Assembly (NCBI GenBank): GCA_964468805.1
Contig: CAYXWM010000069.1
Span: forward strand, 1 to 12,473
Direction of reading: 5' to 3'
Source of the DNA: CAYXWM01 sp964468805
GTDB taxonomy: Bacteria > Bacillota > Clostridia > Lachnospirales > WRBF01
DNA: 12,473 nt
A program made the translations under genes and the position numbers. Positions 7,655-12,473 of this stretch are shown here, one piece after another. The notes beneath the pieces were generated by a model that made no database searches, had not been told where the DNA came from, and was given only the letters and a program-made list of their open reading frames with translations. Position 1 is the stretch's first letter. Each line of letters opens with the position of its first letter.

Positions 7655-7745
7655 CAGAATCTGTATTACGAATCAGAAAACCACGTATTGGCGGAGATTT
7701 TTCGGTTGTACTTCGTCAGCCTAAGCGAATAAGCTTCGTGGGCTT
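7655..7745 (-). promoter_or_regulatory. Structured 5' leader segment of the M14-SLH gene, class unknown
   Basis: Just before the peptidase RBS, several pairings can form in the transcript. AGCC/GGCT (7718-7721 with 7741-7744) encloses AAGC/GCTT (7723-7726 with 7733-7736). AACC/GGTT pairs 7679-7682 with 7704-7707. CCACG/CGTGG (7681-7685 with 7737-7741) is a long-range alternative to both, as expected of a switch. ACGAAG occurs twice in the minus-strand reading. It does not match any riboswitch consensus that I can recall. On the plus strand the same hairpin ends in seven T's, so it could also be a plus-direction terminator. Confidence 0.35.
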
Positions 7746-7755
7746 TTTTTGTTTA

Positions 7756-7889
7756 ATACTTAATTGCATAAGGAAAGTAACAAAAGCTATTCTTCGTACG
7801 GTTAGCTCTTGCGTTTTTATGAAAAAAACACCCGCTGCTCACCACTTCGAATATACGCTTTTGATACTGCTTAACTCGAAATTAAGTAT
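7756..7889 (+). repeat. MITE-like 135-bp palindromic element, copy 4
   Basis: This 134-bp copy has intact outer ends (ATACTTAATTGC and GAAATTAAGTAT). Compared with copies 1-3 it has small deletions near the left arm and changes in the centre (CACCCGCTGCTC in place of CACCGGTCGCTC). It lies between the predicted promoter and the coding start of the peptidase gene, so it would be transcribed as part of that gene's leader in antisense orientation. Confidence 0.86.
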
Positions 7890-8100
7890 AATAATGTTTC
7901 TTGTTAAAAACACAGAAAAAAATGCGTACATTCGTAATGTAAGCGTCCGGGGTTGTTTGCGGAGTTTATCAGCAAACTGTACCAAAGCGAACACCTATGA
8001 AGCACAGCATTTTTCTATATCTTCTAAGAAACAGTATAACTAAAAAATTTTTTCGCCTTTACAATGTTCCGTATTTAAATACAGGTTCTTATAATTTTCA
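7890..8100. other. Non-coding leader/intergenic DNA with small inverted repeats
   Basis: There is no credible gene here. Small symmetric sequences are present: ACATT-cgt-AATGT near 7930, GTTTGC (7955-7960) with GCAAAC (7972-7977), and the perfect 12-bp palindrome GTATTTAAATAC (8071-8082). If the minus-strand promoter at 8103-8131 is used, this stretch is the first part of a roughly 450-nt untranslated leader of the peptidase gene. Confidence 0.4.
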
Positions 8101-8102
8101 TA

Positions 8103-8131
8103 ATCATATCATGATTGTACAGAATTTTCAA
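8103..8131 (-). promoter_or_regulatory. Predicted sigma-A promoter of the M14-SLH gene
   Basis: Read on the minus strand, TTGAAA (8126-8131) and TATGAT (8103-8108) are separated by exactly 17 bp, and the -10 is preceded by TGA, an extended -10. Transcription would begin near 8096, giving a leader of roughly 450 nt before the start at 7638. The inverted repeat AATCAT-atc-ATGATT (8102-8116) covers the -10, a position where a bound regulator would block the promoter. Confidence 0.6.
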
Positions 8132-8228
8132 CAAAATATAACAGCATTATATAGGAACTATTTGTATTGAAAGCAAATCACGTTAATTAGTTAACATAAT
8201 TATCAACAAAGATGACCCTATAGTCGTG

Positions 8229-8257
8229 TTGACAAAACATATGTTTGGGTATATAAT
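8229..8257 (+). promoter_or_regulatory. Perfect consensus sigma-A promoter for dtd
   Basis: TTGACA (8229-8234) and TATAAT (8252-8257) both match the consensus exactly, with a 17-bp spacer. Transcription would start near 8264, about 115 nt before the dtd start. The spacer contains the perfect 12-bp palindrome AAACATATGTTT (8235-8246). A near-perfect inverted repeat, TTTGG(G)TATA with TATACCAAA (8244-8270), flanks the -10. Both are candidate operators; so strong a promoter is often held down by a repressor, but no regulator gene is adjacent. Confidence 0.82.
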
Positions 8258-8377
8258 TCCTATACCAAATTACAGCGGATTAAGTCAGATGTGCTAAAAT
8301 GCCTTAGGTTGAATTACAATTTATTTTAGTTTATTAAAGTTTATCCACTATTATTTTCAGCGAAGGGACGATTGATT

Positions 8378-8818
8378 TTGAGAATAGTACTGCAACGTGT
8401 AGCCGGTGCCTCGGTTACGGTAGACGGCGAAAGGGTTGGAAGCATAGATAAAGGTTACGTGGCTCTTTTGGGCGTCTCCTCAACAGATACGGAAAAACAA
8501 GCCGATAAACTGGCGGACAAAATCGCAAAATTGAGAATTTTCCCTGACGAAAACGACAAAATCAACCTTTCTGCCGCTGATGTAAACGGCGAAATCCTGA
8601 TTATATCCCAATTTACCCTATACGCCGATTGCAAGAAAGGCAACAGACCCAGCTTTGTGAATGCCGGGGATCCAAAAACAGCAGAGAAACTTTACGAATA
8701 TTTTATAAATATCTGCAAAGACAAGTTCACCAAAGTTCAACACGGCATATTCGGTGCGGATATGAAGGTTTCTCTTGTAAATGACGGCCCCTTTACCGTT
8801 ATTTTGGAAGACGAGTAA
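8378..8818 (+). CDS. dtd: D-aminoacyl-tRNA deacylase
   Basis: This 146-residue cytosolic homodimeric enzyme hydrolyses D-amino acids (and mischarged glycine) from tRNA, protecting translation. Family signatures run the full length: MRIVLQRVAGASV at the start, LRIFPDENDKINLS, the active-site SQFTLYAD, GNRPSF, and NDGPFT (the Gly-cisPro motif that enters the partner subunit's active site). Length is normal for the family. The frame is also open from a TTG at 8372, but the TTG at 8378 gives the canonical MR-V-QRV start and puts AAGGGA (8363-8368) at a 9-nt spacing rather than 3. It is a single-gene unit with its own strong promoter and a terminator after it. In many Bacillota dtd follows relA; here it does not. 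Confidence 0.96.
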   Translation: MRIVLQRVAGASVTVDGERVGSIDKGYVALLGVSSTDTEKQADKLADKIAKLRIFPDENDKINLSAADVNGEILIISQFTLYADCKKGNRPSFVNAGDPKTAEKLYEYFINICKDKFTKVQHGIFGADMKVSLVNDGPFTVILEDE

Positions 8819-8825
8819 AGCAATA

Positions 8826-8865
8826 TTTTGCCGGTTTTTGCCGGTAAATTTTCCTTGCCGGATTT
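8826..8865 (+). repeat. Short GCCGG-containing direct repeats after dtd
   Basis: The pentamer GCCGG occurs three times within about 40 bp just after the dtd stop, twice as TTTTGCCGGT and once as CTTGCCGG. They do not pair with each other and no function is evident. Confidence 0.3.
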
Positions 8866-8900
8866 GCATTTTATTATAGAAAGTGCGATAATGGTATCAA

Positions 8901-8926
8901 GCCTCAATGCCCTTGAGGGCTTTTTA
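8901..8926 (+). terminator. Intrinsic terminator of dtd
   Basis: GCCTCAA (8901-8907) pairs with TTGAGGGC (8913-8920) across a short loop, followed by TTTTT. It separates dtd from the promoter of the topoisomerase genes at 8945. Confidence 0.8.
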
Positions 8927-8944
8927 TTATGTACATATTTTATC

Positions 8945-8953
8945 TGCTATAAT
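8945..8953 (+). promoter_or_regulatory. Extended -10 promoter of the topoisomerase gene pair
   Basis: TGCTATAAT is a consensus -10 with the TGn extension. A weak -35 (TTATTA, 8924-8929) lies 18 bp upstream within the T tract of the dtd terminator. Transcription would start near 8960, leaving a leader of about 135 nt that contains the hairpin at 9007-9042. Confidence 0.6.
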
Positions 8954-9006
8954 TAATTAAGAAACGAGACAATAATAAACATATTAAAGTCTATATTGAA
9001 GGGAGT

Positions 9007-9042
9007 TTGAGGTAACTTTTTCTTCAGAAAAAATTTCCTCAA
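9007..9042 (+). promoter_or_regulatory. Leader hairpin before the GyrB/ParE-like gene (family 2, copy 1)
   Basis: TTGAGG (9007-9012) pairs with CCTCAA (9037-9042), and TTTTTC (9017-9022) pairs with GAAAAA (9027-9032) inside. It is preceded by TTGAAGGGAGT and followed by AAGGT. A related hairpin lies before the next gene at 11154-11191. It is in the untranslated leader, 53 bp before the start codon. Confidence 0.6.
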
Positions 9043-9095
9043 GGTATCTTTTCACCCATACCCGACACAATTAAGTGAAACAAAGGAGAAATACA

Positions 9096-11078
9096 ATGAG
9101 AACCGCTACGGCAAAAGTCTACGACAACCGAAGTATTACAGCCCTGAAAGGTGCCGACAGAGTACGTAAAAGACCCTCTGTTATTTTCGGCTCCGACGGA
9201 TTGGAAGGCTGTCAACATTCGGTTTTTGAAATTTTATCCAATGCAATAGATGAACACAGAGAAGGCTACGGCAATAAAATCACCGTAAAACTCCATAAAG
9301 ACAGCTCCGTCACCGTCAGCGACCGGGGCAGAGGTATACCCGTGGAATTTAACGAACTTGAAGGAAAATTCAACTGGGAACTTATATTTTGCGAACTTTA
9401 CGCCGGCGGAAAATTCGAATCCGAAACAAACTATACCTACAGCCTGGGTCTAAACGGCTTGGGTCTTTGTTCCACTCAATATGCCTCCGAATACATGGAC
9501 GTTATCGTCTACAGAGACGGTTATAAATATACTCTCCGGTTTGAACACGGCGAAAATATAGGCGGTCTGTACAAAGAACCCACCAAAACCACCCAAACCG
9601 GCACAGTTATCACCTGGAAACCGGACAGAGAAGTTTTTACCGATATTGAAGTCCCCATTACCTATTTCCAAGAAACCCTGAAACGCCAAGCCATAGTAAA
9701 CCCCGGTCTTGTAATAGAACTGTACAACGAAAAAAACGAAGAAAACCCCGATACAGCCGAAATAATCTGCTATAACGAGGGTGTAAAAGATTATTTAAAA
9801 GAAATCTCCCAAGGCAAGGAACTCACAGAACCCGTTTATTTTACCCACGAAGCCGTAGGTCGAGACCGTTCGGACAAGCCCGAATATAAACTAAAGATGG
9901 AACTTATTTTCTGCTTTAACAATTTCGAAAACCGCATGGAATATTATCATAACTCCAGCTTTTTGGAACACGGCGGCTCTCCGGACAAGGCTGTGCGTTC
10001 CGGTTTCTTATGGGCATTGGACAACTATTTAAAATCCAACAATCTCTATAAAAAAGATGAAAAAAAACTTACCTTTGCAGATATAGAAGACAGTTTGATT
10101 TTAATTTGCAGCTCCTTTTCAACCATGACCAGCTATGAAAATCAAACCAAAAAATCCATCACAAATAAATTTATCCAAGACAGTATTACAGAATTTCTAA
10201 AAAAACAATTGGAAGTTTATTTTATAGAAAACTTAGCGGAGGCACAAAAAATCGCCGCTCAGGTCTTGGTTAACAAACGCAGCCGTGAAACCGCGGAAAA
10301 AACAAGACAAAGCATAAGACTAAAACTTACCGGCGGCATAGACATAGGCAACCGAGTAGAAAAGTTCGTAAATTGCCGTACAAAAGACAAAAACAGACGA
10401 GAGCTTTATATAGTAGAGGGCGATTCCGCCTTAGGCTCCTGTAAAATGGGCAGAGATGCGGAATTTCAAGCAATAATCCCCGTAAGAGGCAAAATATTAA
10501 ACTGCTTAAAAGCGGATTACGATAAAATATTCAATAACGATATTATTCTGGATATACTCCGTGTTTTGGGCTGTGGCGTGGAAATCAAATCCAAACACAA
10601 CAAGGATTTAAACTCCTTTGACTACGAACAACTACGCTGGAACAAAGTTATAATCTGTACCGATGCGGACGTAGACGGTTTCCAGATTCGTACCTTGATT
10701 TTAACCATGCTTTACAGGTTGGTTCCTACCTTAATTCGCAAGGGAAAAATCCATATAGCCGAATCACCCCTTTACGAAATAACCTCCGCTAAGAAAACCT
10801 ACTTCGCTTACTCCGACAAGGAAAAGAACCAAATCGTCTCCAAACTCTCCGGCAAATGCAAAATCCAACGCTCCAAAGGTTTGGGTGAAAATGAGCCGGA
10901 AATGATGTGGGAAACCACCATGAACCCGGAAACCCGAAAACTTATCTGTGTTATGCCCGAAGACCTTGAACGTACCCAAGCCGTCTTTGAATTGCTTCTT
11001 GGCGATAACCTTAAAGGTCGCAAAGAATTTATCGAAGAATTCGGGCATAGATATATAGATTTGGTTGAAACCGTCTGA
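9096..11078 (+). CDS. Type IIA DNA topoisomerase, ATPase/TOPRIM subunit (GyrB/ParE-like, divergent)
   Basis: This 660-residue cytosolic protein would supply ATP-driven strand passage together with the subunit encoded next. The GHKL ATPase domain shows Glu45 (likely catalytic) and Asn49 in FEILSNAIDE, Asp76 in SDRGRGIPV, AGGKF (103-107) and the lid motif SLGLNGLG (116-123). The transducer keeps QTK (350-352). The TOPRIM domain has EGDSALGSCKMGRD (Glu441) and TDADVDG (Asp523, 525, 527), and KGLGE is present near 594. An in-frame GTG at 9075 is rejected because AAGGAG lies at 9083-9088, spaced for the ATG at 9096. Differences from textbook GyrB (GGLHGVG and DNGRGIP) suggest a Clostridia-type paralogue rather than housekeeping gyrase; I therefore give no symbol. 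Gyrase B or ParE remain alternatives. Confidence 0.93.
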   Translation: MRTATAKVYDNRSITALKGADRVRKRPSVIFGSDGLEGCQHSVFEILSNAIDEHREGYGNKITVKLHKDSSVTVSDRGRGIPVEFNELEGKFNWELIFCELYAGGKFESETNYTYSLGLNGLGLCSTQYASEYMDVIVYRDGYKYTLRFEHGENIGGLYKEPTKTTQTGTVITWKPDREVFTDIEVPITYFQETLKRQAIVNPGLVIELYNEKNEENPDTAEIICYNEGVKDYLKEISQGKELTEPVYFTHEAVGRDRSDKPEYKLKMELIFCFNNFENRMEYYHNSSFLEHGGSPDKAVRSGFLWALDNYLKSNNLYKKDEKKLTFADIEDSLILICSSFSTMTSYENQTKKSITNKFIQDSITEFLKKQLEVYFIENLAEAQKIAAQVLVNKRSRETAEKTRQSIRLKLTGGIDIGNRVEKFVNCRTKDKNRRELYIVEGDSALGSCKMGRDAEFQAIIPVRGKILNCLKADYDKIFNNDIILDILRVLGCGVEIKSKHNKDLNSFDYEQLRWNKVIICTDADVDGFQIRTLILTMLYRLVPTLIRKGKIHIAESPLYEITSAKKTYFAYSDKEKNQIVSKLSGKCKIQRSKGLGENEPEMMWETTMNPETRKLICVMPEDLERTQAVFELLLGDNLKGRKEFIEEFGHRYIDLVETV

Positions 11079-11153
11079 TATTGAAAATTTGCTAATGTAT
11101 CACAATTATCCATAAGTTCAAATAACAAATACCAAAGTCTTTTTGAAAGGGGT

Positions 11154-11191
11154 TTGGGGAAAATTTAATCTCCGGAAAAAGTTTTCCCCAA
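11154..11191 (+). promoter_or_regulatory. Leader hairpin before the GyrA/ParC-like gene (family 2, copy 2)
   Basis: TTGGGGAAAA (11154-11163) and TTTTCCCCAA (11182-11191) form a perfect 10-bp stem. The surroundings (TTGAAAGGGGT before, AAGGT after) match those of the hairpin at 9007-9042, so the two are related. It sits in the 158-bp gap between the two topoisomerase genes, where it could modulate read-through or translation. The T-rich stretch (TCTTTTTT) some 15 nt after the stem is rather far for a classical terminator. Confidence 0.65.
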
Positions 11192-11236
11192 GGTCTTGTC
11201 TTTTTTATTAAAAGATACTTACTAAGGAGAACCACC

Positions 11237-12473
11237 ATGCACCTACAAGACAATGTTACCACCCAACTCATCACCCAAACCCTGGAATTAAATTATATGC
11301 CCTACGCCATGAGCGTTATAGTTTCCCGTGCCATTCCGGAAATAGACGGCTTTAAACCTGCCCACCGCAAACTGCTTTATACCATGTATAAAATGGGTCT
11401 GATGACCGGCGGTAGGGTAAAATCCGCCGATGTTGTGGGTCAAACCATGCAACTTAACCCTCACGGCGACGGTGCTATTTACGAAACACTGGTTCGCCTA
11501 ACCCGGGGTAACGCCGCTTTACTTCATCCCTTTATTGACTCCAAGGGCAATTTCGGCAAGCAATATTCCCGTGATATGGCATATGCCGCCAGCCGCTACA
11601 CGGAGGTCAAGCTGGATACTATATGCTCGGAAATCTTCAAAGATATAGACAAAAACACCGTGGATTTCACCGACAACTACAACGCCACCACAAAAGAGCC
11701 CACTCTCTTACCCACCACCTTTCCCAATATTTTAGTTACTCCCAATCAGGGTATAGCCGTGGGTATGGCAAGCAATATTGCAAGTTTTAACCTAAAAGAA
11801 GTCTGCGAAGCCACCGTTGCTTACATAAAAAACCCGGATTGCGACTTAACGGAAGTCCTCCTAGCTCCGGACTTTTCCACGGGTGCGGAACTGCTCTATG
11901 ACAAAAAACAGCTGGAAAGCATCTACGAAACCGGTCGAGGCAGTATTAAATTACGCAGTAAATACAGCTTCGACAAGAAAAACTCCTGCATAGAAATCAC
12001 GGAAATTCCATACACCACCACCATAGAGCAAATTACCGACAAAATCGTCGCCTTAATAAAATCCGGCAAAATCAAAGAAATAAACGACGTCCGAGACGAA
12101 ACCGACTTAAACGGGCTAAAAATCACCGTAGAAGTAAAACGCAACACCGACCCGGACAAATTAATGCAAAGATTATTTTCTCTCACTCCTCTTGAGGACA
12201 GCTTTTCTTGCAATTTCAACATTTTAATTCACGGAAAACCCAAAACCATGGGTGTCCGCGAAATATTAAAAGAATGGCTGGAATTTCGCATAAATTGCAT
12301 CAAACGACAGCTTTCCTTCGAAATAGACTCCAAAACTCAAGAGTTGCATTTGTTGACAGGCTTAGGTAAAATATTGTTGGATATAGACAGAGCCATTAAA
12401 ATCGTCAGAGACACGGAAGACGACGAGGACGTTATTCCCAATCTTATGCAGGGTTTTGACATAGATAAGGAAC
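11237..12473 (+). CDS. Type IIA DNA topoisomerase, breakage-reunion subunit (GyrA/ParC-like), truncated by the right edge
   Basis: 412 codons are open to the edge, with no stop seen. The ATG follows AAGGAG (11224-11229) by 7 nt. The protein carries the winged-helix and tower parts of a type IIA A subunit. YAMSVIVSRAIPEIDGFKPA (about 21-41) is followed by NPHGDGAIYE (74-83) and SKGNFG. SRYTEV follows, with Arg120 and Tyr121, the tyrosine that forms the covalent link to DNA. LPTTFPNILV, GIAVGMASNI and EITEIPYTTT are also typical. It should work as a heterotetramer with the preceding subunit. At the positions equivalent to E. coli GyrA Ser83 and Asp87 it has Gly79 and Glu83. The C-terminal DNA-wrapping or ParC-type domain lies outside the window, so gyrase and topoisomerase IV activity cannot be told apart here. 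Confidence 0.93.
   Translation, partial: MHLQDNVTTQLITQTLELNYMPYAMSVIVSRAIPEIDGFKPAHRKLLYTMYKMGLMTGGRVKSADVVGQTMQLNPHGDGAIYETLVRLTRGNAALLHPFIDSKGNFGKQYSRDMAYAASRYTEVKLDTICSEIFKDIDKNTVDFTDNYNATTKEPTLLPTTFPNILVTPNQGIAVGMASNIASFNLKEVCEATVAYIKNPDCDLTEVLLAPDFSTGAELLYDKKQLESIYETGRGSIKLRSKYSFDKKNSCIEITEIPYTTTIEQITDKIVALIKSGKIKEINDVRDETDLNGLKITVEVKRNTDPDKLMQRLFSLTPLEDSFSCNFNILIHGKPKTMGVREILKEWLEFRINCIKRQLSFEIDSKTQELHLLTGLGKILLDIDRAIKIVRDTEDDEDVIPNLMQGFDIDKE

Noticed and set aside
7655..7745. Cyclic-di-GMP, cyclic-di-AMP or cobalamin riboswitch upstream of the SLH gene
   Set aside because: The core motifs of these classes, as far as I recall them, are not present in the minus-strand sequence.
7738..8043. 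Plus-strand open frame of 101 codons in the divergent region
   Set aside because: It begins in the T-rich hairpin region and runs through repeat copy 4, with no RBS and no recognisable motif; the frame is a by-product of the repeat.
8200..8349. DnaA-box-like sequences (TTATCAACA at 8200, TTATCCACT at 8341) near topoisomerase genes
   Set aside because: Each differs by at least one base from the consensus, they are few and unclustered, and dnaA, dnaN and recF are absent, so there is no basis for calling an origin.
11923..12222. Minus-strand open frame of 99 codons
   Set aside because: It is antisense to the GyrA/ParC-like gene, whose conserved motifs run straight through this stretch.

Overview
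The window looks like low-GC Gram-positive (Clostridia-type Bacillota) chromosome. The signs are AT-rich intergenic DNA, strong AAGGAG-type ribosome binding sites, sigma-A-like promoters, intrinsic hairpin-plus-T terminators, TTG starts on two genes, and an exported protein with three S-layer homology (SLH) repeats. I cannot name a species from the sequence. No rRNA, tRNA, CRISPR array, transposase or phage gene is visible.

Layout, left to right. (1) A minus-strand gene of unknown function runs off the left edge (1-135). (2) A small plus-strand gene (659-1075) encodes a 138-residue unrecognised protein with two helix-turn-helix-like segments. (3) A minus-strand two-gene unit encodes an FmdE-family protein (1956-2483) and then a DUF523 protein (1459-1923). 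(4) A very large minus-strand gene (2740-7638) encodes a secreted 1632-residue M14 zinc carboxypeptidase anchored by SLH repeats. (5) A divergent regulatory region (7639-8377) holds back-to-back predicted promoters. (6) dtd, D-aminoacyl-tRNA deacylase (8378-8818), is followed by its own terminator. (7) A pair of divergent type IIA topoisomerase genes follows: the ATPase/TOPRIM subunit (9096-11078) and the breakage-reunion subunit (11237 to the right edge, truncated). They presumably form one A2B2 enzyme.

Two families of non-coding repeats run through the window. The first is a roughly 135-bp element with 12-bp terminal inverted repeats and near full-length hairpin symmetry. It is present four times in the same orientation (385-520, 1375-1509, 2528-2663, 7756-7889), separating the transcription units of the left two thirds. 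It has the architecture of a MITE. One copy provides the last 16 codons and the stop of the DUF523 gene, and another lies inside the predicted long 5' leader of the SLH peptidase gene. The second family is a 36-38-nt hairpin placed before each topoisomerase gene; the two copies differ by changes that preserve pairing in the stem.

The parts most worth a second look are the four-copy element and its effect on genes, the long structured leader of the SLH peptidase, the covarying hairpins before the topoisomerase genes, and the unusual residues at the quinolone-contact positions of the GyrA/ParC-like subunit. I did not find a clearly new multi-gene system.
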